Source: Pectobacterium polaris (GTDB lineage Bacteria > Pseudomonadota > Gammaproteobacteria > Enterobacterales > Enterobacteriaceae). Taken from it: a DNA stretch of 64,000 bases. The stretch covers positions 3,534,001 through 3,598,000 of the forward strand of contig NZ_CP017481.1 of assembly GCF_002307355.1 (NCBI RefSeq), given 5' to 3'. The notes beneath the pieces were generated by a model that worked only from the letters and a program-made list of their open reading frames with translations, did no database searches and was not told where the DNA came from. Both the position numbers and the translations under genes were made by a program. Positions 40,454-48,035 of the stretch are shown piece by piece; the stretch's first letter is position 1; the number at the start of each line of letters is the position of its first letter.

Positions 40454-40480
40454 AGCCACCTGTAACAAGGTGGCTTTCTT
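40454..40480 (+). terminator. Rho-independent terminator of prs
   Basis: AGCCACC and GGTGGCT form a seven-base stem with an eight-base loop, followed by TTCTTATTT. Confidence 0.8.
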
Positions 40481-40488
40481 ATTTCTAT

Positions 40489-40522
40489 AAAACAAAAAAC
40501 CGCCATAGCGAGGCTACAGCGG
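40489..40522 (-). terminator. Rho-independent terminator of ychH
   Basis: On the minus strand CCGCTGTAGC pairs with GCTATGGCGG (two G-U pairs, three-base loop), followed by TTTTTTGTTTT. Confidence 0.82.
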
Positions 40523-40568
40523 CTCTATTATTTCATGTTCATTAACACCACAATGACGTCATTAACGA

Positions 40569-40838
40569 TTATGGATGACGCTGGCGGCGACAACGCTTAT
40601 CAAAGTGCTTAACCCACCAGTAACGATCCGCGACTTCTTCACGCCCGCTAATACGCGCCCCCGCCAACCAAAATATTGCACCAGAAAAAATACTGACCAG
40701 ATCAATGTAAGTCATATATTCAGGAACATTCAGTTTCGGGAACTGGCTGGCGATAGAAAAACCGATGCCGCCAATCATCATGATCATCCCGATACCCATC
40801 AATATATTACCTAGTACTGTCACGTTCTTGCGTTTCAT
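40569..40838 (-). CDS. ychH: stress-induced membrane protein YchH
   Basis: An 89-residue protein with two membrane helices (about 10-30, GNILMGIGMIMMIGGIGFSI; and 44-62, IDLVSIFSGAIFWLAGARI) and a basic C-terminal tail containing the family signature DRYWWVKHFDKRCRR. It matches YchH of E. coli, which is induced by stress and affects biofilm formation. In E. coli the sulfate/dicarboxylate transporter dauA lies between it and prs; that gene is absent here. It is divergent from pth. Confidence 0.92.
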   Translation of the reverse strand: MKRKNVTVLGNILMGIGMIMMIGGIGFSIASQFPKLNVPEYMTYIDLVSIFSGAIFWLAGARISGREEVADRYWWVKHFDKRCRRQRHP

Positions 40839-41151
40839 CTGCCACCTCCAGATTAATTCTGTGGATGAATCGGAGTGCCATTACTGTTTACTGTCTTATT
40901 ATTGATGTAATTATAGACAATAATGTACTTAGATGATTGCGGGAGGGATCACAGATAAGGGGAATGATTAATATTTTTTTACGTTTAAACAAACAAATAG
41001 ACAAAAATCCGAATAATCACATCACTAAACAAATAACAATATTTTTACATTTAAACGCCGATATTTGGCTATACCTCATACGGTGTGTAAACTAGCGCTC
41101 TCGTTATCACGCTACCCTGCGTCAGTTTAAGCACGTAATCTGGAATATACC
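40839..41151. other. AT-rich divergent intergenic region ychH / pth
   Basis: The 313 bases contain the ychH and pth promoters and no gene that I can see. Two near-identical copies of TTTTAC-R-TTTAAAC lie at 40977-40990 and 41043-41056, 66 bases apart (about six helical turns). Confidence 0.45.
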
Positions 41152-41739
41152 GTGAGCAGCATTAAATTAATTGTCGGCCTGGCGAACCCCGGCGCTGAAT
41201 ACGCCGCCACTCGCCATAATGCGGGCGCCTGGTTTGTCGATCGTCTGGCGGATGCTTACCGTCAGCCGCTGAAAGAAGAAAACAAATTTTTTGGTTACAC
41301 CTCCCGCCTGAATCTGGCTGGGCAAGATGTACGTCTGCTGGTTCCCACCACGTTCATGAACCTGAGCGGCAAAGCCGTCGCGGCAATGGCCACCTTCTAC
41401 CGCATTCAGCCTGATGAAATTCTGGTTGCACACGATGAACTGGATTTATTACCGGGAATTGCCAAACTTAAGCTGGGCGGCGGACACGGCGGCCATAACG
41501 GTCTGAAAGACATCATCAGTAAATTGGGCAACAACCCAAACTTCCATCGTTTACGCATCGGTATCGGCCATCCGGGCGATAAAAACAAAGTGACCGGTTT
41601 TGTGCTGGGTAAACCGCCAATGAGTGAGCAGACGCTGATCGACGATGCCATTGACGAAGCCGTGCGCTGCACAGAAATCCTGATGAAAGAAGACATGATC
41701 AAAGCGATGAACCGCTTGCATGCCTTTAAAGCGGCATAA
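41152..41739 (+). CDS. pth: peptidyl-tRNA hydrolase
   Basis: A 195-residue enzyme that recycles peptidyl-tRNA dropped from the ribosome. The active-site region is [20 protein letters not shown], with the catalytic histidine in TRHNAG. Further blocks are [14 protein letters not shown] and [18 protein letters not shown]. It starts with GTG, and the length is as in E. coli. It precedes ychF, the usual enterobacterial pairing. Confidence 0.98.
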   Translation: MSSIKLIVGLANPGAEYAATRHNAGAWFVDRLADAYRQPLKEENKFFGYTSRLNLAGQDVRLLVPTTFMNLSGKAVAAMATFYRIQPDEILVAHDELDLLPGIAKLKLGGGHGGHNGLKDIISKLGNNPNFHRLRIGIGHPGDKNKVTGFVLGKPPMSEQTLIDDAIDEAVRCTEILMKEDMIKAMNRLHAFKAA

Positions 41740-41868
41740 TCTGGTCAGAATGCGGATGGCAGATCGAGATAAATCGCCATTCCGTGTATAATCGGCCGAA
41801 ATATTTCCATTCTGACAGGCAAGAGATAGTAATTGCCTGATTAATAAGTTATTTAAGGTGATATAAAC

Positions 41869-42960
41869 ATGGGATTCAAATGCGGTATCGTTGGGCTGCC
41901 TAACGTCGGTAAATCCACTCTGTTCAATGCGTTGACCAAAGCCGGCATCGAAGCGGCCAACTTCCCGTTTTGTACCATCGAGCCGAACACCGGCGTAGTG
42001 CCGATGCCCGATCCACGTCTGGACAAGCTGGCTGAGATCGTTAAGCCGCAGCGTATCCTCCCTACCACCATGGAATTTGTTGATATCGCCGGTCTGGTAA
42101 AAGGCGCGTCCAAAGGTGAAGGTTTAGGTAACCAGTTCCTGACCAACATTCGTGAAACAGAAGCCATCGGCCACGTTGTACGCTGCTTCGAAAACGACAA
42201 CATCATCCACGTAAACAACAAAGTTGATCCAGCTGATGACATTGAAGTCATCAACACTGAATTAGCACTGTCTGACCTCGATACCTGTGAACGCGCCATT
42301 CATCGCGTGCAGAAGAGAGCCAAAGGCGGCGATAAAGATGCTAAAGCTGAGCTGGCTGCGCTGGAAAAATGCTTACCACAGTTGGAAAACGCTGGCATGC
42401 TGCGCTCGCTGGATTTGAGCGATGAAGATAAAGCAGCTATCCGCTACCTGAGCTTCCTGACGCTGAAACCAACGATGTACATCGCTAACGTCAACGAAGA
42501 CGGTTTCGAAAACAATCCATATCTCGATAAAGTGCGCGAAATCGCCGCCGCTGAAGGTTCTGTCGTTGTGGCCGTCTGCGCCGCCGTTGAATCGGATATT
42601 GCCGAACTGGACGATGCTGACCGTGAAGAATTCATGGCTGAGTTAGGATTAGAAGAGCCGGGCTTGAACCGCGTAATCCGTGCGGGCTATGAACTGCTGG
42701 ACCTGCAAACCTATTTCACCGCTGGCGTGAAAGAAGTTCGTGCCTGGACCATCCCTGTCGGCGCCACCGCCCCACAGGCCGCCGGTAAGATTCACACCGA
42801 CTTCGAAAAAGGCTTCATCCGCGCGCAAACTATCGCCTTTGAAGATTTCATCACCTACAAAGGTGAACAAGGCGCGAAAGAAGCCGGAAAAATGCGTTCA
42901 GAAGGCAAGGAATACATCGTAAAAGATGGCGATGTGATGAACTTCCTGTTCAACGTCTAA
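41869..42960 (+). CDS. ychF: redox-regulated ATPase YchF (OLA1)
   Basis: A 363-residue Obg-like P-loop protein that prefers ATP to GTP. The Walker A motif is [14 protein letters not shown] (about 8-21), switch I is [15 protein letters not shown], and G3 is [17 protein letters not shown] coiled coil follows (about 130-200), and a C-terminal TGS domain carries [20 protein letters not shown]. It binds ribosomes and modulates catalase and stress responses. The core chromosome ends here; a terminator follows and then the island scar. Confidence 0.98.
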   Translation: MGFKCGIVGLPNVGKSTLFNALTKAGIEAANFPFCTIEPNTGVVPMPDPRLDKLAEIVKPQRILPTTMEFVDIAGLVKGASKGEGLGNQFLTNIRETEAIGHVVRCFENDNIIHVNNKVDPADDIEVINTELALSDLDTCERAIHRVQKRAKGGDKDAKAELAALEKCLPQLENAGMLRSLDLSDEDKAAIRYLSFLTLKPTMYIANVNEDGFENNPYLDKVREIAAAEGSVVVAVCAAVESDIAELDDADREEFMAELGLEEPGLNRVIRAGYELLDLQTYFTAGVKEVRAWTIPVGATAPQAAGKIHTDFEKGFIRAQTIAFEDFITYKGEQGAKEAGKMRSEGKEYIVKDGDVMNFLFNV

Positions 42961-42974
42961 TTAAAGTTTGTTGT

Positions 42975-43002
42975 CTCATGAGGTTTTATTGAATCTCATG
43001 AG
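42975..43002. repeat. pair of palindromic CTCATGAG octamers
   Basis: Two copies of the self-complementary octamer CTCATGAG lie at 42975-42982 and 42995-43002, directly after the ychF stop. They can fold into a hairpin. They may be part of the ychF 3' end or of the island attachment region; nothing more can be shown. Confidence 0.4.
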
Positions 43003-43017
43003 TATCGCAAAAACTAT

Positions 43018-43044
43018 AAAATCCACGCAATTGCGTGGATTTTT
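43018..43044 (+). terminator. Rho-independent terminator of ychF
   Basis: AAATCCACGCAATTGCGTGGATTT is self-complementary (10-base stem), followed by a U-run. Confidence 0.92.
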
Positions 43045-43089
43045 CATTTCATAACGTCTCAACTCATCTCGTAACAACGCTGTCAAAAA

Positions 43090-43141
43090 TGAGTACATGG
43101 ATGAGTACAACATTCTTCCATCTTCATTTTAAGTGAGTACA
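43090..43141. repeat. three direct repeats TGAGTACA next to integrase remnant
   Basis: TGAGTACA occurs exactly at 43090, 43102 and 43134, between the ychF terminator and the integrase remnant. Closely spaced direct repeats beside a tyrosine integrase gene are typical of arm-type integrase-binding sites. That reading is inference. Confidence 0.4.
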
Positions 43142-43174
43142 ATAACGGTATAATAAATAACTTAAACGCCCCCC

Positions 43175-43470
43175 TACCTCGTAGTGAAACCCAACGGCAA
43201 AAAGACATGGCGCTATCGGTTTAAACTCAACGGAAAATCCAGTATGTTCGCGTTAGGTGAGTACCCAGCAGTAAAACTTACCGAGGTGTAGGAGAAATGC
43301 GAATAAGCGCGTGAGCAAGTGGCACAGGGATTCAACGCGGCACAGGCTCGCCAGTTCGATAAAATCCGCAAGGTCAATGACGCATCTAACACCTTTGAGC
43401 TGATTGCCAAAGAGTGGTTGCAGATGAAAGACTGGGCCGAAATTACCAAAACACGCCGACTCGATATGCT
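43175..43470 (+). pseudogene. tyrosine integrase remnant (P4-type N-terminal domain)
   Basis: Read in one frame, this stretch gives YLVVKPNGKKTWRYRFKLN, then FALGEYPAVKLTE, the standard DUF4102 arm-binding domain of P4-type island integrases. It continues with AREQVAQGFNAAQARQFDKI and FELIAKEWLQMKDWAEITKT, the start of the core-binding domain. TAG at 43289 and TAA at 43304 break the frame. The first about 20 codons are missing on the left, and the whole catalytic domain is missing on the right, where the sequence changes into an ABC transporter gene. It is a decayed remnant of the element that brought in the neighbouring island. Confidence 0.85.
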
Positions 43471-43473
43471 TAT

Positions 43474-44706
43474 ACGGTACTGTTATGGTCGATTTCCGGC
43501 ACTTTGCGCTTCTCGTTGCAGGGCAGTGAGATATCGCTTCCGGGCTATATGGTCTATGCCGCCTATATCACCATTATTATGCAGGTCGCGATATCCCACT
43601 GGTTGGGCAAATCGTTGATTAGCCTCAATATGCAGCAGCAAAATGCCGAGGGTGATTTTCGTTTTCTTGGCGTACAGGTCAGAGAGAACGCGGAACAAAT
43701 AGCCTTTTATCGCGGCGGACGGCGCGAAGGCGAACGCCTTACGCAGCGCTTTATGCGCGTGCGGGCGAATGCGCTGGCGGTGATACTGCGCGGTTTCAAT
43801 GTATCGTTCGGGCAGAGCCTGTTTTCCCACTTTATTTCGCCGGTACCCACGCTGCTGGCGCTGCCCCAGCTGCTGCGCGGTGAGATTTCCTTTGGCGATA
43901 TGACGCGCATCCAGATGGCCTACGGCTCTCTGGGCGCAACATTAAGCTATTTTATGCAGGCCTATCAGGGATTCACCCGCTGGCTGGCGTTAACTAACCG
44001 GCTTCGGGATATGGAAGCGGCACTCAACGAGGCGGAGCAGCATATTTCTGATATCCACCGTGACGAGGAGGATATACGCGGTTTTCGCTGCAGCGATCTG
44101 CGTTTGCTGACGCCGGATAACCGGCAGCTAACGACGCTGGATCTCTGGCAGGTTTTACCCGGAGAGCGCTGGATTATTCAGGGAGCTTCCGGCGTTGGCA
44201 AAAGCACCCTGCTGCGCGCCTGTGCGGGATTGTGGACGCACGGCGCAGGTAAGATCACCTTCTCACGCGGACAATCGATGCTGTTTCTGCCGCAAAAAAG
44301 CTATCTGCCAGGCGGGTCCCTGAAAGGCGTACTCTGTTATCCCGATGATGAAAACCGTTTCAGCGATGCACAATGTCGGCAGGCGCTGGTTGATGCTGCG
44401 CTGCCGGATATGACCGGCCTGCTGGATACCCAGGATCGCTGGCAATACCGTTTGTCCGGTGGAGAGCAGCAGCGTGTGGCGATTGCCAGGGTGTTACTGC
44501 ATCGGCCAGCGTTTATTTTTCTTGACGAGGCCACCAGCGCGCTGGATCCGCAAACTGAAACGCTCATCTATCAAATGCTGTGCGCCCGACTGCCGGACTC
44601 GGCGATTGTCAGCGTCGCCCACCATGATGCGCTGGCGGCGTTTCATGAAAACCACCTCGAGCTCACCTCTTCAGCACAGAGATCCCCGGAGGGGCCAGCA
44701 GCATAA
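43474..44706 (+). pseudogene. 5'-truncated ABC transporter (SbmA/YddA-like ABC_membrane_2 type)
   Basis: About 410 codons are intact: the last membrane helices (MVYAAYITIIMQVAISHWLG), then FRFLGVQVRENAEQIAFYRG typical of the YddA/SbmA-BacA branch. The ATPase domain follows, with Walker A (QGASGVGKSTLLRACAG), the signature LSGGEQQRVAIARVLL, and Walker B with DEATSALD. Family members are about 560-600 residues and begin with a further 150-170 residues holding the first membrane helices. Those are missing, and the reading frame joins directly to the integrase remnant. The ATPase motifs are intact, but without the N-terminus and a start site the gene is probably dead. Base composition is GC-rich, unlike the AT-rich cargo gene next to it. 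Confidence 0.82.
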
Positions 44707-44890
44707 AGAAAAGAACCAGGGCCAGCGCCATCGTTAAGCCAGGCGGAATTACAAAGAGAGGTATAGGTTTTATGGGGGGTGCCGACTCCCCACGACTCCA
44801 CAAAGACATACCGGAAAACGACATAGAGCCTGCGATATAAACCCAGCGGTAATGATGACACGCCGTTATAACAAATTCGCCAGAAATCAT
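44663..44890 (-). CDS. small putative membrane protein downstream of cargo gene
   Basis: A 75-residue open frame starting 34 bases after the stop of the toxin-like gene, on the same strand. It has a strongly hydrophobic C-terminal half (LFVIPPGLTMALALVLFFML) and a weaker first segment, so it would be a membrane protein. It overlaps the end of the truncated ABC gene by 44 bases on the other strand, and its ribosome site is poor. I do not recognise it. It could be a real accessory protein of the cargo gene, a leftover of a neighbouring gene, or chance. Confidence 0.3.
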   Translation of the reverse strand: MISGEFVITACHHYRWVYIAGSMSFSGMSLWSRGESAPPIKPIPLFVIPPGLTMALALVLFFMLLAPPGISVLKR

Positions 44891-44924
44891 TTTAATTTTC
44901 TGAATTTCACCAGGGTGATTATCT

Positions 44925-46040
44925 TTATTTTAAATTTTTCGCCGCCCATTCTTTAAATTCATTCTTAAAATCAGAGTTATCTTTAAAATCTTTATATTTT
45001 TCAATTTCATCGATATCACTTTCTTTTAACCCCATTATCCACGTTAAAATACAGTCATCCGTGAAGTCTTTCAATTTTTTCGTATCTAATTTTTTCTTCT
45101 TTCCATTAATCCCCCATTTTTCAGCTTCTTTTTTAGGGATGGGATCTATCAAAGCAAATATAATAGCGGCGTCAATTGTTCGTAGTTCTTTTATCACCTC
45201 CGACTTGGCCTCACTCACCTTTTTAGCATTCTCTCTCCCCTGTGCCAGTCGTTCTTTTTTCAGTAGCCTTGCAGCCTGTTGCTCCTGGCGGAGATGTTCC
45301 TCAAGGGCAAGCTTTTTCTCATTTTCTAGTTGGGCCTGATTTGTAAAAGAACCACCATCAAGCGCGCTTATTTTCATTGGTGCATTATCTGATACCCACT
45401 GCGAACAAACAGGGCATGGCTTTATTTTTTGGCCTGTTTTATTATCAATAGCTAACTCCGGAAACTCAATCCCGGCAAGCCATGCACTATTTAAAGGATG
45501 CTTCACATAATTATACTTGTGTAATAAATATGATAACGCATTGGGTTCCGCACACATGTATCCATTCCGTGAATATTTTTCCCCTGTATCCTTCCCGTCT
45601 TCATCAAGTTTTGGCATATCTTTGGGATGTACATTTTTTTCAAAGCTATTTTTGAGATCCGGCCATTTGGCAAAAGTATTTCGCGTAGAACTCTCATTAC
45701 CACTTTTACCAACGGCATTTTCACCGCAATTATCTTTAATGGAAACCGTTGTGTATCTCTGAACCGTTCCACTATGCAATACTTTTTTTGTTTGTAACGG
45801 CTGATGACTATTAGTGCATGACGGGCAACCACACCCATGAGTGTGTTCTTTACTCTTCAACTGTGCGCTCGCACCTAATAATGTTCTATTGCCAGTTTCT
45901 TTCAGTTTTCTTTGAGACATAACCTCAGGCCGATTATCCACAAACTCAAACCCTTGCTTGCCGTTACTTTTATTTTGAGCAACGGAATCATCAACAGCTT
46001 TACCTTTACGATTTTTCGACTTTTCAGCTTGTTTATACAT
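44925..46040 (-). CDS. candidate eCIS cargo toxin with deaminase-like domain
   Basis: A 371-residue protein divergent from the eCIS genes. Residues 1-100 are basic and low in hydrophobicity and contain FEFVDNRPEVMSQRKLKE (31-48), a motif recurrent at the N-termini of proteins encoded beside eCIS loci, and an HGCGCPSC cluster (68-75). The domain after QRY (about 95-220) contains C163-A-E165 and P208-C209-P-V-C212, the pattern of zinc ligands and catalytic glutamate in deaminase-fold toxins where Cys replaces the usual His. Residues about 235-285 form a highly charged helix or coiled coil. The remaining 86 residues are Lys-rich. There is no signal peptide, as expected of a cargo loaded inside a particle. 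Base composition is AT-rich compared with the core genome. Domain assignment and cargo role are inferred. Confidence 0.68.
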   Translation of the reverse strand: MYKQAEKSKNRKGKAVDDSVAQNKSNGKQGFEFVDNRPEVMSQRKLKETGNRTLLGASAQLKSKEHTHGCGCPSCTNSHQPLQTKKVLHSGTVQRYTTVSIKDNCGENAVGKSGNESSTRNTFAKWPDLKNSFEKNVHPKDMPKLDEDGKDTGEKYSRNGYMCAEPNALSYLLHKYNYVKHPLNSAWLAGIEFPELAIDNKTGQKIKPCPVCSQWVSDNAPMKISALDGGSFTNQAQLENEKKLALEEHLRQEQQAARLLKKERLAQGRENAKKVSEAKSEVIKELRTIDAAIIFALIDPIPKKEAEKWGINGKKKKLDTKKLKDFTDDCILTWIMGLKESDIDEIEKYKDFKDNSDFKNEFKEWAAKNLK

Positions 46041-46391
46041 ATCTCAAACCCTTTCTAATTTTATTTAGTAATGTTAGAGGCTCTCTTCGTTAGCTATCCT
46101 GTAGTGTATGTATTTTTCCTGAAACGTGCGCGCCGTCTCCATTATAGCAGGCTCTTTGCATTGGCAATATTTTCAACCCTTTTAAGTCATTCTTCCAATA
46201 CCTGCACGCCTGAGGGAAGAGACGTTGCTCAAAGCACAATGATGAAGCGGCGGCAACGTCAGTAAACAACCATCCTCCTGTAACGAAGTTACACCGAGCA
46301 TCGTTTAAGGTTGTAAAACTTCCAATAAATGCGTTATAGCTATAAAAGCCGGTTCGGAATCTCATTTTCTATTCTTAATCAGGAACATCTT
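46041..46391. promoter_or_regulatory. divergent regulatory region between cargo gene and eCIS operon
   Basis: The 351 bases separate the two divergent transcription units, and I see no gene in them. An inverted repeat, GACGTTGC (46221-46228) with GCAACGTC (46253-46260), could form a stem. Its right arm contains GGCGGCAACGTC, two changes from the ops element GGCGGTAGCGTN used by RfaH-type antiterminators. A short GTAAC-GAA-GTTAC hairpin is at 46280-46292. Both lie in the probable leader of the eCIS message. Confidence 0.45.
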
Positions 46392-46976
46392 ATGCTCGAT
46401 CTGTGCATGGAATACTTAAAAGACAGGATGAACCAGTCGGTTAAAAATGTGTTTGATTTAACCGATGATCTGGTGATTGTCTCACCGCCAACGGACCTCG
46501 ATGGCTCAAAGTCAGATAAAATACAAAACAAGATCCTCATTTTCATTAGCAACATTGAAAAAGACGTGTTTTCAAAAAATTACCGGCCGGAGCACAACCA
46601 CAACAGCAACAGAACAGCCATCGCCTCACAACCCCTTTTTATCACCATGACGGTGACAGTGGCGGCGAATTTTAGTACCAGCCATTACTCTGACGGGTTA
46701 AAGGTTCTTTCCCATTTTCTGGCATTCTTCAACCGTCATAACAGTTTCAATCGACAAAACTCCCCTGACCTGCCGAAAAACATTGAACAGCTCAACATGG
46801 AGCTGGAATCCATACCGGGCGATCAGCTTAATCATATGTGGGGAATATTCGGCTCACACTATCTGCCGTCCTGTAACTATCGTGTAAGGGCGCTGATACC
46901 GGATAGTGAGTCTATTCTCAATCAGGTGGGTAACATCCATTTGTCAGATACCACGATGGCCAAAAGGGATCGTTAA
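46392..46976 (+). CDS. eCIS DUF4255 / Pvc16-type protein (tube-cap candidate)
   Basis: A 194-residue protein of the DUF4255 (Pvc16 N-terminal) family: MEYLKDRMNQSVKNVFDLTD, then IVSPPTDLDGSKSDKIQNKI and a central FITMTVTVAANFSTSHYSDG. In Afp/PVC particles the Afp16-type protein ends the inner tube and helps set particle length. In those clusters it is encoded near the end; here it is first. I chose the ATG at 46392, which follows CAGGAAC; the upstream frame has no homology. The next gene begins directly after its stop, so the two are translationally coupled. Confidence 0.82.
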   Translation: MLDLCMEYLKDRMNQSVKNVFDLTDDLVIVSPPTDLDGSKSDKIQNKILIFISNIEKDVFSKNYRPEHNHNSNRTAIASQPLFITMTVTVAANFSTSHYSDGLKVLSHFLAFFNRHNSFNRQNSPDLPKNIEQLNMELESIPGDQLNHMWGIFGSHYLPSCNYRVRALIPDSESILNQVGNIHLSDTTMAKRDR

Positions 46977-47759
46977 ATGGCAGACTATCAGTCAATCTTA
47001 GCAATCAACGTATTGCATGAATATTACAATGCCGGCAGCAATGGATTAGGCCCCATTGATCTCGTTCCCGATCGGGAAAGCGTATTGTTACTCCGGCAAT
47101 ATGGCATCCTGCTGAAATCAAGCCAGGGGTTTGCTCAACTGATTGTTGATGCTGAACGGTTTAGCGATTTAGCCGATCAGACAGAGGAATTGACCTTAAG
47201 ATTTTATCTTGTCAGCGCTGACCCCGGTTTCAGAAACATCACAAAAATGCCCAACATGTTTGATATATCCATGTTAAGCGCCGAATTTACCGATAGCACC
47301 GAACTGGATATCACTGCAGAACATTGGGTTGATGTGAACCAATTAAATGCAATAACGGCCGGTGATGGCGCAATAACCCATAACAAAAATCTTATCGGCA
47401 TACTCTCTATCGTTCTGCCAAAATCTCACTGCAGCTTAGAAAAAAAAGCTATCAGGGTTCGCTTCAATGCTATCTCGGCCTATTGGAAATATTATATATT
47501 TTCGTTCGGCGGTAAAAAAAACCTTAATATACCCCACTCGTTTACCGAGCAAGAAAATGAACAGGCTGCTAATAAAACGGCAAGAGTTTTTCTTTCCAAC
47601 AATCCAATACCCTTAAGAAAAACTTATGCCGAACCCTTCACGCTGCGGAACGTTAACAGCGTGATGATTAAGTCCCTTCCCTTGCCGCTGCCAGACAATA
47701 TTTCAACATTCATTGTCGAAGGGCTTAAAACATCCATCGCCCATATCTACGTCAACTGA
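46977..47759 (+). CDS. unassigned eCIS operon protein (260 aa)
   Basis: A 260-residue soluble protein without signal peptide, membrane segment or repeats. It starts with YQSILAINVLHEYYNAGSNG and contains MPNMFDISMLSAEF and IGILSIVLPKSHCSLEKKAI. I cannot assign it to a named family. Its ATG abuts the stop of the DUF4255 gene, so it belongs to the same unit and probably forms part of the particle or its assembly. Proteins at this place, between DUF4255 and sheath genes, occur in Bacteroidota-like eCIS loci as far as I recall. The composition (many Asn, Ile, Ser) resembles a beta-rich structural protein. Confidence 0.6.
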   Translation: MADYQSILAINVLHEYYNAGSNGLGPIDLVPDRESVLLLRQYGILLKSSQGFAQLIVDAERFSDLADQTEELTLRFYLVSADPGFRNITKMPNMFDISMLSAEFTDSTELDITAEHWVDVNQLNAITAGDGAITHNKNLIGILSIVLPKSHCSLEKKAIRVRFNAISAYWKYYIFSFGGKKNLNIPHSFTEQENEQAANKTARVFLSNNPIPLRKTYAEPFTLRNVNSVMIKSLPLPLPDNISTFIVEGLKTSIAHIYVN

Positions 47760-47890
47760 CAAAAAGGGAATATATTCCTCTTATATCAATCATATGCGCA
47801 TAGCATAATGCTATCAGGGTAAGCCCGCACGGTGGAATGTCTATATTGGTAAAAATTAAAAATGTCATCAGAACTTCTCGCCAGTGACAG

Positions 47891-47919
47891 TTGACAGGAA
47901 ACACGGCAACCGCTATACC
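47891..47919 (+). promoter_or_regulatory. strong candidate sigma-70 promoter ahead of the sheath gene
   Basis: A perfect -35 box TTGACA (47891-47896), a 17-base spacer and TATACC (47914-47919) stand 117 bases before the sheath start codon, inside the 276-base gap that follows the 260-residue protein gene. This is the only long gap in the eCIS cluster and would let the sheath-tube-baseplate genes be transcribed separately. Confidence 0.6.
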
Positions 47920-48035
47920 AAACATATCAATAGTTAATCAGATAGTTCTTAATTGAATGCCTTTCTTTACAGCGCTTTTTTCTGTGTGTTAACAGATGGG
48001 CATGGTTGCCAATCAATTACATGAAGGTCCAAACT

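Noticed and set aside
46071-46265. 64-residue frame in the divergent eCIS leader
   Set aside because: There is no ribosome site and no recognisable family; it overlaps the predicted regulatory hairpin.
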